From Adiantum capillus-veneris (lineage: Eukaryota; Streptophyta; Polypodiopsida; Polypodiales; Pteridaceae), in NCBI GenBank assembly GCA_014529385.2, contig CM043963.1:110216912-110278911 (forward strand): a stretch of 62,000 nt of DNA, given 5' to 3'. The notes below the pieces were generated by a model. The model did not search any database. It had not been told where the DNA came from and worked only from the letters and a program-made list of their open reading frames with translations. The stretch's first letter is position 1. Each line of letters starts with the position of its first letter. This document shows positions 46,677-57,870 of the stretch, in pieces. A program made the translations under genes and the position numbers.

Positions 46677-48480
46677 ATGAAGTTGTCCAAAATGAAGCGC
46701 AAAATCAAATACAATGAACTGAAACAAGACTTGAAGGAAGTTTGGACAACAAAAATAGAAACTGACGAGGAATCGAATGATGATAAATTCGATGCACCTT
46801 CCCACTATAAGAAGTATACCATTCAAGATAGGAAAATCGTGGTGCAGAAACCCACGAGATCCCAAAGAACCAAGAACTTCATATAATGGGCCTGAAATGC
46901 CAAATGCATCAACTTAGCACAACCAAGTGAGGAGCCTAAACCGGAATACATCGCCATGGACCTTACTGACAAAGAAGAGAAAATTATAGTCAATACGCTC
47001 AGACAATACAAAGATGTCTTTGCATGCTTATACAAAGATCTAAAGGGGATAGATCTTGAGATCTATCAATACACGATACCCCTTAAGAGTGATGCCAGAC
47101 CACGCAGACAACGTCCTTACATGTACAATGAGACTATTGCCAAGAAAATTAAGGACGAGATAGACAAACTGAAGGATGCCGAGTTTATTTACGAGATTGA
47201 ACACACCGATTGGATGTCCCCTATTGTCGTAGTACCCAAAAAGAATGGCAAACTGTGTGTCTGTGTAAACCTCAAACAGGTAAATGCAGCCACCATCAGG
47301 GATAACTATCCACTACTAATAACGGATCATGTTATTGAGAGAATAGTAGGGAAAGAGGTCTATAGTTTTCTGGATGGGTTCTCAGGCTACAACCAGTTGA
47401 CGATTAAAACAAAAGATCAACATAAGACGGCTTTTGCAACAGAGTGGGGTGTATTTGCCTACAGGGTAATGCCTTTCCGCCTGACCAATGCCCCTACTAC
47501 ATTTCAAAGACTAATGAGCCACGCATTCAAAGAAAATCTCAAAAAAAATTTAGAGATTTACATGGATGATGTTTGTGTTCATTCTCATCGAAGAAGTGAC
47601 CATATCACTCATCTAGGAAAAGTCTTTGAAAAGTGCAAAACGTATCGTATTTGCTTAAACCCGAAAAAATGCATCTTCATGGTAAGACAAGGTAAAATTT
47701 TGGGCCACATTGTGTCCAAAAACGGAATTTTAACTGATCAAGAGAAGGTACAAATAATTTTTACACTACCGAGACCCACGAAGATGAAAGAAGTGCAAGC
47801 ATTTATGGGCATTGTGGATAATACAGGTGTTTCATATTCATGTATGTTGTAATAGCTAAGCCGTTATACGCCCTCATTGCTAAGTTCGAATGGATGAAAG
47901 AATGCGAGCAGGATCTCCAAAAATTGAAGCAGCAATTAATTTTTGCTCCAATTTTGCAAGCCCATAACTGGAGCAAAATATTTCATGTTCATGTTGATGC
48001 ATCAGTCTATGCCATCGGATGCATATTAGCTCAATCAGGAGAGAAGAAAATGGATTTTTTCATTTTCTATCTAGTCAGTAGCTAAACAACGCAAAGAAAA
48101 ATTATACTACTATGGAAAGAGAAGGACTTGGGATGATAGATGTTGTCAAAACATTTAGACACTACCTTGCAAACAAGTTTTCTTTCTTCGTGGATCACCA
48201 GGCACTGCTATATCTAGTAAACAAACCTTGCAACACTGGAAGAATTCGTCGCTAGTTTATACTATTTTCTTGAGTTTGACTTCACGGTAGTCGTCGTAAA
48301 AAAGGGGACCACACACACACACACGAGTAGATCATCTTTCTCGACTATTTCATGGAGAAGCACCTGAGGGTGTCAATGATGATCTTCCCGATTCGTATCT
48401 GTTTAACATCAAAATGGTAGCGAGATGGAGTGAAGAGGTCATTCCTCTACTCACAATCGGGTCATTACAAAAATAGAAAG
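46677..48480 (+). pseudogene. Element B reverse transcriptase and RNase H
   Basis: RT reads WMSPIVVVPKKNGKLCVCVN, FSGYNQLTIK, FRLTNAPTTFQ (a Gly-to-Arg change in the usual FGLTNAP) and YMDD in IYMDDVCV. RNase H begins FHVHVDASVYAIGCILAQ and is then broken (stop after YLVSS near 48083), with FFVDHQAL and a decayed RVDHLSRLFHGE end. Several frameshifts. The residue change in the FGLTNAP block alone might impair activity. Confidence 0.85.
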
Positions 48481-50003
48481 ACAACCATAAATTATACATT
48501 AAACACGAAATCTCCAGCTTTTAGCAGGACGACTGTACAAACACAGTAAGGATGGGATATTGAGACTATGTGTACAGCCCGAAGAATCCACCTACTACCT
48601 CAAACAGACTCATATACAAAATTCAAGATTTCACAATGGAGAAACACAGATAGGCCAAAGGCTAAATAGACTGGGAGTCTACTAGCCAAACATGGAACAC
48701 AGTGTCCATACATATGTAAAATCCTGTGATAGCTGTACAAAACAACCTCCATTGGAACATGCCACCCTGTTCGAGTAGTACAAGCACCCAAATGGAGTAC
48801 TCACATAGTTGAGTACTTAAAAAACAAGACCTTCCTAGAGAAATAGGGCAAAGCAAGAATGAAAATTGTAGAAGAAGAGGCCAAACACTATCTGGTCATT
48901 GCCAACCAATTGTATAGGAGAGGAAAGGACAACCAACTATGGTTGTGTGCTATAGTAAGAGAATATTACGTTATCTTAGATCAAGCACACTCACGACAAC
49001 CCGGGGGACATTTCTCTGCTCATAAAACTACAAAACTCATGCTACACTCAGGCATATGGTGTCCAACCCTGTTTATGGATGCAGAGGCATATGTCAAAGG
49101 ATGTGATGAATGTCAACACACAAAACCACCCCTACGGAGAGATGAAATTCCATTGAGGCCAATGATGGGGGTACATGCTTTTGCCAAATGGGGCATTGAC
49201 TTCATTGGTCCCATCATACCTCCAAGATATAGGACACACATAATACATCATAGTAGCAACAGACTACATGACGAAATGGGCGGAAGCAAAGGCAACCCAA
49301 AAAAACAATGCACGAACTACACCTGAGTTCCTTTTCGAACACATCTTTACGAGATATGGTCTACCCATAGAAATAGTGATCGATAGGGGAACACACTTTT
49401 CAAACGACGTCATTGAAAGCCTTCTTGATGAATTCATGGTGGTCCATCACAAATCGGCACCCTATCATCCGCAAGCTAACACGCAAGCAGAGAGTACCAA
49501 CAAAATCTTATGCACCATACTCACCAAAATAGTCAGTGACTCAAGGAATGATTGGGATCAAAAGCTACACACAGCCTTATGGGATTACAGAGTAGCTTTT
49601 AAAACTTCCATCGGCACGACTCCCTTTAACCTGGTATTCGGGATTAATGTGATCCTACCATTAAAATTCCTAATCAAAACCCTAAGAGTAGCAACACAAT
49701 TAGGATGGACGGGCCATGAGCTATCGAAGAGACACCCTAGAACAATTAGATGAAACCCGACTTAGAGCGATAGGTGGGATATATGCTCAGAAAAAACAAA
49801 TAAATGCTTTCCATGATCAACACGTCATCAATAAGAAGTTCCAAAAAGGGGATTATGTTTTAATGTATACTCTCAAACAACACTCCAAAAAACTCAAAAA
49901 GCGAGGGATGGGGCCTTTTGTAATATGTGATATATCACAAAGTGACGCCATAAAGCTTATAACATTAGCAGGTGAAGAGATGCCTAATTGGACGAGTGAC
50001 TGA
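48481..50003 (+). pseudogene. Element B integrase with two H2C2 modules
   Basis: As in A, two zinc-binding modules: THIQNSRFHNGE...YVKSCDSCTK at about 48607-48741 and DQAHSRQPGGHFSAH...VKGCDECQHTK at 48978-49125. The core has WGIDFIGPI, DRGTHFSND and HPQANTQAESTNK, where the usual Gly after Asn is Thr, and the end has KKRGMGPFVI. Frameshifts near 49240 and 49740. Confidence 0.82.
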
Positions 50004-51150
50004 AGATTAAAGAAATATCTTCTTCCGCTGACACCAAAAGAACTTGCAACAATACATACAGCAGCTCAACGCAGAAGTCAAGCACATGACATTGGGAAAC
50101 AGGCACAGTAGGAAGCTAAATTAGAATCTTAAAGCGCAAGGAGCAAGCAAACTTTCAGAGAAAAGCACAACAGAACGATGCTATCGATACTGCTCCGATA
50201 GCATCCATACAAACGGCAGCTACATGGTTAGGAGGAATGAATCTACGCATTAATGTACAATTTGCCAATGGTGCCACCGAGCGAGCGTTAGTGAACACTG
50301 GGGCCAGAGCTAATGTTGTTAACTATTCCACTTTCAAAAAAATCACACGGGAACCTCTAACTGCCAAACATGATGAAACGGATTATCCGCATTAGTTTTA
50401 TGTCGTCAACGATCACGATCTTAATGAAGCAGTTATTCTGGGAGTGCCGTGGATGCGCACTCATCAAGCCATGCCAAACTGGTAGAACAATACCTTACTG
50501 CTCAAGAGGACCACTCTTTTGCCACGCCCTTGGTACAACCAGACCATGTATGGGAACCTCTACCAACACCACCGGCACCAGTTCAGTGAATATCCCCAAT
50601 AGTGGTCAAGAAAATATGGGTTTAAAAATCCATCATGCAAACCAATCCTAAGCAATTGTGGATACCAAAACGACAAAACAATTCAAGTCCGCCTACATTG
50701 CCCCCATAGAAATCTCACCTCGCCAAATTGCCTACGGCTTTTGTCAGACAACCCAGGCCAATGAAACACAAATGTCAAGTGGGTATGGAAACTAAAACCA
50801 ACTCGCTTACACGATACCTCTTCTAGAGAATCCACAAGCAAGAAATTTCACTGGTAACCAAAACAAAACCAACAAGCAAAACAACAGGTAACATCACAAC
50901 TTCTACAGGTCATCGTCAAACACAGGGCGCGTCTTCTCCAATTACTACTATTCGGACCACTGAGCTTCAATGTGACCTTGCCACTAGCAGCCACTGAACA
51001 TATTGTTCATCACCTCCCTCTTGCACATCATTTTGTTTCCCATGCATATCCTCCATCCCCATCATAGAGCCACACTATATGGCTATGCATAGACACGTGC
51101 TTTGTTCCCATGCACTCTAACACATGTTCGTCTGGGAAGACTCGCTCTAG
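50004..51150 (+). pseudogene. Element B pol extension with second retropepsin-like domain
   Basis: After RLKKYLLPLTPKEL, a retropepsin-like unit at about 50230-50480 reads LRINVQFANGATERALVNTG, ANVVNYSTF and AVILGVPWMRTHQA, with one stop. The catalytic Asp of D-T-G is Asn here (50294-50296), so this copy could not cleave. The ILG-x-x-W part is better kept than in A. The rest, to 51150, is full of stops. Confidence 0.7.
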
Positions 51151-51164
51151 AAAGGGGGGAAAAT
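51151..51164 (+). other. Internal polypurine tract of element B
   Basis: GAAAGGGGGGAAAA followed by TGTGGCAGG, which looks exactly like a polypurine tract/LTR boundary although it lies inside the element. The upstream text (GGGAAGACTCGCTCTAG) matches A's internal tract. Confidence 0.65.
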
Positions 51165-52041
51165 GTGGCAGGATTATCATTTGTATATAGTATTGTTATC
51201 ATATTATTTCTTTTCTTTTCCTTTCCTTTCTTTTTCTTTAAAAGCAAGTTTTTTAGAGCCTTATAAACCCTTAGCCAGCATATTCATGAGCCATACCATC
51301 ACCATCTAATACTAGGATAAGAATATGCATGTAAGGGAGGTTACACTAATTTTGGCTAATTTTTGGCCAACTAATAATAATTATAAATAATTTTCTTTTA
51401 CAAAAAAGCAAAAGATGATAGATAATCAACAAAAATTGATAAGTCGAGCCAGGAAAGTTCTAATTGACTTTTGAAAGCAAACGCCAAAACGTCAAAGCAA
51501 GGACTTCGAACATGGCAAATATGGAAAGATTCGAACAAGATGGATTTTGAGCCAACTTCTAAAGGATCAAAACTGCAGATCAAACACCATTTGTCAACCA
51601 AGTGTCAGTATGATGAGCAGTTCGAACCACAGGTGATATGAACAACAGGATATGATCAATGGAGGTAAGTATAAACGGGGCATTCCGGGTAGACTAGGAA
51701 CATATAGTAAAATGGGGCAACATAAGCTCATTTGTATTCAAAGAGAGAGAGACAGAGCCACAAGAGCATAGAGTTTCCGGGTTTGTTTCTACCGGCTGCG
51801 ACCACCTCGATGGATCTTACTACACCAAATTTGATAGGTATGATCATTAACCTTGCAAGAGCATGTGTGTATGCCCCATACTGCATCAACATATCAGAGC
51901 AGTACAAAGTCACAAAATCGGCAAACTAACAGGGCCAATGGGGAATCCCAAAACTCATCAAAAACCAAAACTCTTTCACCAGTAGACCCCAAATAGCTGA
52001 CAAAATCAAGCAGAACAAAAACAACAGCAAAAGGTGGTGGA

Positions 52042-52061
52042 ACATGGATCGTGATCCATGT
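52042..52061. promoter_or_regulatory. Family-B palindrome, internal copy 1
   Basis: ACATGGATCGTGATCCATGT: one central change. Confidence 0.75.
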
Positions 52062-52153
52062 TCCTCAAATCCTAAAATCAGAGAAAATTGTACAGGAGCA
52101 CTCATAGATGGCAAGAACAAACTCCTATAACTGGATTTTCAAAATGCAGCCCA

Positions 52154-52173
52154 ACATGGATCGCGATCCATGT
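52154..52173. promoter_or_regulatory. Family-B palindrome, internal copy 2
   Basis: Perfect 20-bp ACATGGATCGCGATCCATGT followed by TCCTTTTTGCC. Confidence 0.8.
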
Positions 52174-52870
52174 TCCTTTTTGCCAAAATCAGGGCAGGAG
52201 TGGTTCACTAGCTGGGGAATGCAAAAATAGTACTGGTGCTGTAAAAATAATCACAAAAATTACTCTTAAGATCATCAAATCCTCCTGGTTTTCTACCTTC
52301 AGTCTGTGGATGGTCTTTTGGCTATTTTTTCAAGGAGAAAAGGGTAGGATCCCAGTAAAAACTCAAGGAGAGGACAAGTGATGGGATGCCATCAAAACTT
52401 ATGAAGAAGGGCAAAAACAGAGTTTTTGACAAGTTTTCAAATAGCTGCTTAAGCCAACTGGGAGACTTCACACTCTCCTCGGAGCCTATCAATAAGGAAA
52501 TGTAACTTAAGGATGGTCGTAGGGTCAAAACCAAGCAAAGGATTACTTGCAAAATGGTGAAAATTGCTGGAATCAATGTGTCTCCTCAAAAGGATTCAAA
52601 TTTTGGTGGAATTCAACAAGGAGCCAAGCAATCTTGTGAACTACAAACTTAAATCATCGAGAATCAAGACAATGATAGATATTAGGCAGAACATGTGTCC
52701 AAAAATGATAGCAAGAAACAAATATGGTCAAAGTGGAAAAAACATGGCCATAAACTAGAAAATGGGGCAAACTCAGGAAAAACATGTCCAAATTTGTAAA
52801 TGTTTTACCAGTGTATAAGGAAGACCTATGGGAACATATGTGCAAAGGAACTGTATCAAAATTCTGCCCA

Positions 52871-52890
52871 ACATGGATCGCGATCCATGT
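52871..52890. promoter_or_regulatory. Family-B palindrome, internal copy 3
   Basis: Perfect 20-bp palindrome followed by ACCTTTTTGCC. Confidence 0.8.
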
Positions 52891-53145
52891 ACCTTTTTGC
52901 CCAATCAAAAAGAAAAAACCATGCCTTCTAATCTAGTATGTTCAAGAAAGCCAAGCCATAGAGTTTCAAGCCATTTGAATCCCAAAATCCACTTCAAAAT
53001 GCCAAAATTTTCTAAGTCTGCAAAAGATTTCTAAAATTTAGCCCAAGTGTCAAACCATTGATCCAAATCCCAAAATGTTTGGACCAAGGCATCATCTAGA
53101 TGAACCCTACCAGATGGTATCATCAGATTTTCAAAATGTTGTCCA

Positions 53146-53165
53146 ACATGGATCGCGATCCATGT
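53146..53165. promoter_or_regulatory. Family-B palindrome, internal copy 4
   Basis: Perfect 20-bp palindrome, 275 bp after copy 3. Confidence 0.8.
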
Positions 53166-53258
53166 ACCTCCAACTCTAAATCTAGAGAAAATTGCACAGT
53201 AGCATCTCCATATGCCCAGGAACAACTTCCCCTAGTTAGAATTTAAAAATTCTTCCCA

Positions 53259-53278
53259 ACATGAATCGCGATCCATGT
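53259..53278. promoter_or_regulatory. Family-B palindrome, internal copy 5
   Basis: ACATGAATCGCGATCCATGT: one arm change, followed by TCCTTTTTGCC. Confidence 0.75.
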
Positions 53279-53402
53279 TCCTTTTTGCCAAAAACATCTA
53301 TTACATTACATCCTTCTGCCTATAGTAATCCTAGATGCTCTGGTCAAATTTGGTCAAATTTGGGGTAGTTTTGACAAAGTTATACTCATTTTTCATTTTA
53401 TG

Positions 53403-56400
53403 GTCAAGTTTACACTTTCCGACAGTTTTGATCAATGGCTAAAACCTATTTTCAATGCTAAAATTGACCGCAGGATTCCTTGAAGGAATGCACAAAGGGA
53501 GTGGAATGTTGCACCCTATGAGATAACGGATATCTCCTTAAATGAGAAAGCTCACATCACCGGACAGGTACTTGAAGCAATTTCGGTTAACATCTTCATC
53601 GGAAGGTTTCAAGCCGCAGACGAAGAAATATTAAAGGCCACTATCTTTCCATGGGAAATATGGACACTGCACCAAAAGCCAGAAGTGCAAGCAGGGGGCA
53701 GGTGCCTACAGTTAGCCTAGCTTCTTACGATTGCCTCCTTGGGGAACAAACTTTACACGAGCTCATGAGCTCATAAGCTCAATTCAATACAATGGGGAAG
53801 CAACTATGATCGACAAGGATGGAGGAGTAGTTAAGGTAAAGATCACAACAGAAATTATCAATGAAGTCCTCCACCTACAGCAAGGGATGCACAATCTCTT
53901 GCAAAATACAAAGACAATAGATAATGATAAAGCCTTCCTGAAGCAACGAGGCCACGAGTTGACGTGTCAGGATTTAATATACTCAGAAATTGAATTTCCA
54001 TTGCGCCTTGCAACACTTCAAAGTGCAAAAACCACCCAGATATACAGAACCATTGTTGCACATGGTAGTGGTAATGGCAATGGGCTTAGCAGAGGGAAGA
54101 CTGGTCAGTTGTGACTTCGGCAATTATCTTCTTGACAACATTATCGAATCAAACCTAAAGGGGAGCCAAAGAAGCAAAGCCTACATGAATGAGGGACCAA
54201 TGCTGACACATATTTCCTATCAAGCATTGGGAATGATCGATGATCTACCACCAACCGAAGCGCAGATAGATATGATCCACAGATTTAAAAGAGCAGTAAG
54301 ACCTGTGGCAGGACCTTCCACCAGGCCAAAATCAGAAGTTAAGTAGATGAGGGAAAGCTCAATTTTAAAATATTTTGATAGCAAAAAGACGGAGTCAGAT
54401 GCTCGGAGCAGCCAGGAAGCTGAGTCCCAACAGAGAGACACTCCTTCGGAGTACCAGTCTTCAGGGGAGGAGTCCAACAGCCAATAAACTCTAGGATATA
54501 CATGATTGAGAAAGAAAACTGTGCACCTGGTAGAAGCTATTCCCATTACTCATGCCAGGAGGACAATGGAAGAAGCTCAGGCATTGAGGGAAAGGCTCCG
54601 CCATTAGAAGCATGAAGAAAAACAAACCCAAGGAATCAAAGATGATGATGAAAAAGAGGAGGAAGAAGCAAAAAACATCCCACTACTACGCAGGCAAATA
54701 GCTGCTTTGGAAAGGATCAAGCAACAAAAAGGACATGAAGCTGAAGAAAAACGTGAGATTGCCAGCACTATGCGGCAACCAATCCATAATGAACTCAAGC
54801 GAAAATGCAGCAAAGGGGAAAAGAAGAAGAAAAGAAGCCACGTGTCGATGATCTCAAATCATTTGATGAATCTATTCGAAGCAAAAAAGAGGAAAATAAC
54901 TCGCAAGGGGAGGAACAATAAGACACGCAGGACCAATACAGTCAAGAGTTTGGTTCTCCTAAGGATAGTAGGCACCTCCAGAGACTACGGTAAAAGAGAA
55001 AGCAAAAGTTGAAGACTTGCGAGAGTAAGGAGCGGAGAAAAGGCAACTAGAATTGAACGCAGATCAAGAAACGGAGGCCACACAAACAAATCCACCACAA
55101 CCTCTCCAGCTCTAGAAGATCTGAAACGGAGAGAAAAGAAAACTGATGAGGTTGAAAAATCAGATCATGGCCAAAAAAGACAGCAGAAGCCAAGATCGTG
55201 TCGATCACAAGCTGCAATGGAGGAAGGAGAGAAAATAGTCAAGTCCTTTGACATTGATTCTCACTTAGAGCAGATCAAGCTCCAATTTCAATTTTAAGGG
55301 CTCTTTACAATCTGTGCGAGCTGGAGTTGGAAGATACAAAAAAGAAGCATCTAAGGCAGCAGCAGATTCCCTATAGCTAAAGCAAAGAATAGAAACATTA
55401 GAGAAATCACAGCTCCAGGCACAATCAGAGTTGCAAAGGGAACAAGAAAATGAAACCTACTATTACAAAGAGGTGCAACAATTTAACGAGGCAAATTATA
55501 CACTGCAAGTTCGAGAAGAAACGCCTCGAGGAGGAGCTAACCAAAGAAAGAGAACAAAATGAGAAGCTGCAAGGCCCATATGTTGTGGTTAGCAGGACTC
55601 TGACTCATCTCCTTTCCATACAAGAGACACCCTCCTTCTCAACGACAACTGCAAGATCTGCATCCTTAGACCAAGAGATTGAATATTTAAAAGAGGCCCT
55701 GGTTTATGATAGAGAGATCATGACAATAGGACATAGGGCCCTACAACGAGCCAAATACAAAGGAATCGATGAACTAAGGAAGCAGTTGGCTGAGGTAAGA
55801 GGGGAATTAGAGACTTTGAGGGCCAATGAGACAAAGCACCAACAGGTCCCAATAGAATTTGAGCAAGGAGGAGGATTTGAACAGTCCATGTTTGAAGCTC
55901 ATCAAACAAAGATGCCCACTACCAGTACGGGAAAAGCAATGCAGGAATCTGTAGATCCATCCATGACATCCACTTTGGAGTCGGCCAAGGACAAAATTTA
56001 GCGCTGGATCTCAGAAGTAAAGGATCCCTTGAACAAAGCCTATATGCAGTATGAATTGAAAGTACTGGAATCGGCTACCCTTCTCATGATTACTCCAGAT
56101 GAGGTGGTAAAGAATCTCGGGCATGAGATGATCGCCCTGCAACTGATGCTGCAAGAGGCTAGGTTATGGCAGCAAAAAATGCTACCAAAACTTGAACCAA
56201 ACAACAGAGGGGATTACAGGGAGGTTCCTGTCTCATTGGACTTCAGATTCAGATAATCATTGATAATCAACCCCTCTAGCAAAAGAAATGGTTTGAGCAA
56301 AGTCCAACAGATGAAACATATTACAGGAACACTCCTCAGCATCTCAAGATCGCCCCAACTTACTATCCCATCAATAGACGGCGATCCTAGGACAGCTTTT

Positions 56401-56951
56401 ATTCTTGGGAAAGCAAAAGGCCGGTGGTGCTGAACTACCCGGTTATCACAAAGCCACCCAATAACAACCCACCGTTCGAGAAATATATGGTTCAAACTCT
56501 CAAAGGGGTTATCAACATGATGAAGGAGATCCCAGATCTTGCATGTCAAATGCTTGTGAAGATTTCCAAGGTGATTATTACCTGCATTACAGCTTTCAAT
56601 GATATAGAAGCAGCAAAGCATCCCTGGCAAATCTTTGTCAAAGGCACGAGAGGCATTTGTTGGAATATGGAGACAGAAATCCCAAGTAGGAATGTCATCA
56701 TGGGATTATATGCAAGAGTCATGTTCTTGCCCTCTCATTACATGCAAACCTTTGAAGAGGCGTTCATGACAGGCTTCTTCGAAGTGGACGACTCCATATT
56801 CAATCCCATGACAAAAGATCTGCTAGCACTTCATATTGCCTATCAGAGTACTCTCAACAAAAATCCTTTCAGAGAGCTGGCAACCAAAGTAGAGATTGAA
56901 GCACGAGGGCAGAAGTTCAGAAATCTCACTACAACGCTCGAGAGAAGGTAG
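53403..56951 (+). pseudogene. Element B 3' ORF: coiled-coil protein, decayed
   Basis: Collinear with the A 3' ORF but broken by many stops and frameshifts. The N region has LPPWGTNFTRAHELISSIQY and VKITTEIINEVLHLQQG against A's LPLVGIDFKRVHHLIETIQE and IQITKEIIKDALKLSDQE. The middle is a charged coiled coil (KKRLEEELTKEREQNEKL near 55515). The C region has KYMVQTLKGVINMMKEIPDL and FLPSHYMQTFEEAFMTGFF against A's YMVKTLQGAIAEFGGSPDLS and FLPSYHLQTFEEAFYTSFF. The conservation of both ends across clearly diverged copies indicates past selection on the protein. Start taken at ATGGTCAAGTT, since similarity begins soon after. Confidence 0.75.
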
Positions 56952-56985
56952 TAGACTCACTCAGAGCACGAGGACGTGCAATGAA

Positions 56986-56999
56986 TAGGAAGGGAGGAA
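56986..56999 (+). other. 3' polypurine tract of element B
   Basis: TAGGAAGGGAGGAA followed by TGTTTGG. It resembles the CTAGGAGGGTGGGAG tract of A. Confidence 0.75.
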
Positions 57000-57870
57000 T
57001 GTTTGGTGGATATAGGCGGATGCACACCAAACCCTGTAAAAAATCACTCAATTTTTCAAAAGAATCCGTGTAATTCTGCCTATGATGATTTGTAATTGTA
57101 ATTCGACAATACCCTCTCAACCTCTCTGAGTCTAAACCCTTGTAAGTGGCCAGATGGCCGTGGGAAAGCTCCCTTAATCTTTAAGTCAAAACCTTTAGTT
57201 TGGCCTTAAGAGATATCATTAGCTTAGAGGTTTTTAATTGTGAGAGCTTCTTGCTACTACAATTTGTAATCCTCTTTTCTCCTGGACAGGTAATCAGAAT
57301 TCAATTCCGAATACCACATTGTGTTCCTAGTCTCTTGCTCTACAATTTAAGTATAACCATTCTTAATTCTGTTGTGGTTTGTGATGCATTGCTATGAGCT
57401 AAATGCATTGATTTGAAGGTTAAAATGGTTGTTTTTTTATGTTTTGACCATGGATAAGTGTTTCTATGCTTAAGGGGAACCTTTTCGAGTAGTTCTGTTT
57501 CGGTTTTCTGCACATGTTTTGTGATGGATCGTGATTTATGTACCTTTTCAGATGGTGACAGAACTTGGTAGGATTGCTCCCTTATATGTTGTGATACCTC
57601 TCCTTAAGTTTTGTTGCATTCCGAATTCGTTTGGATGTTGAAAAGGCGTGATGACCTAGAGCGATGAGATGGGACACATACTGATTTTCTGACCAGGACG
57701 TGGTTGATTTGCTTTTGTCGTAGTATGAGTAGCCCTCTGAGTTTACTTTGGTGAGATTAATATTCTCATTAAGTCTCCATGCCCCATCCCGAGTCGCGTC
57801 GTTGCATATTGACATTGTGCTAGTGTAAAAAGGTATGCTACAAGCGTCCGTCCGCGGTGACCCACTAACA
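57000..57870 (+). mobile_element. Element B 3' LTR
   Basis: Starts TGTTTGGTGG after the polypurine tract. The end is taken at CACTAACA, because it gives TGTT...AACA ends as in A and because hAT coding sequence resumes at the next base. It contains a decayed family-B palindrome at 57522-57541. No 5' partner is found. Confidence 0.65.
57522..57541. promoter_or_regulatory. Family-B palindrome in the 3' LTR (degenerate)
   Basis: TGATGGATCGTGATTTATGT followed by ACCTTTTCAG. It corresponds to the single palindrome in each LTR of A. Confidence 0.55.

Larger units (their letters stand above)
51165..53402 (+). promoter_or_regulatory. Internal leader/promoter-like region of element B
   Basis: 2.2 kb without a gene. 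It begins TG after the internal tract, has TATAAA at 51670 followed 70 bp on by a GA tract (51742-51752), the same order and spacing as in the LTR of A, and then five family-B palindromes (52042-53278). It is the counterpart of 34579-37221. Open frames here are chance. Confidence 0.6.
20036..57870 (+). mobile_element. Ty3/gypsy-like element B (palindrome family B), 5' LTR missing
   Basis: Net of the nested insertion, about 17.7 kb remains: leader (to 21617), gag start (21618), then from 41981 gag, protease, RT, RNase H, integrase, second protease-like domain, internal polypurine tract (51151), second leader, 3' ORF (53403-56951), polypurine tract and 3' LTR (57000-57870). The left limit is approximate, and no copy of the 3' LTR is found on the left. 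The hAT gene continues at 57871, which fixes the right edge. Many stops and frameshifts make it inactive. It is the older host of C and A. Confidence 0.75.
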
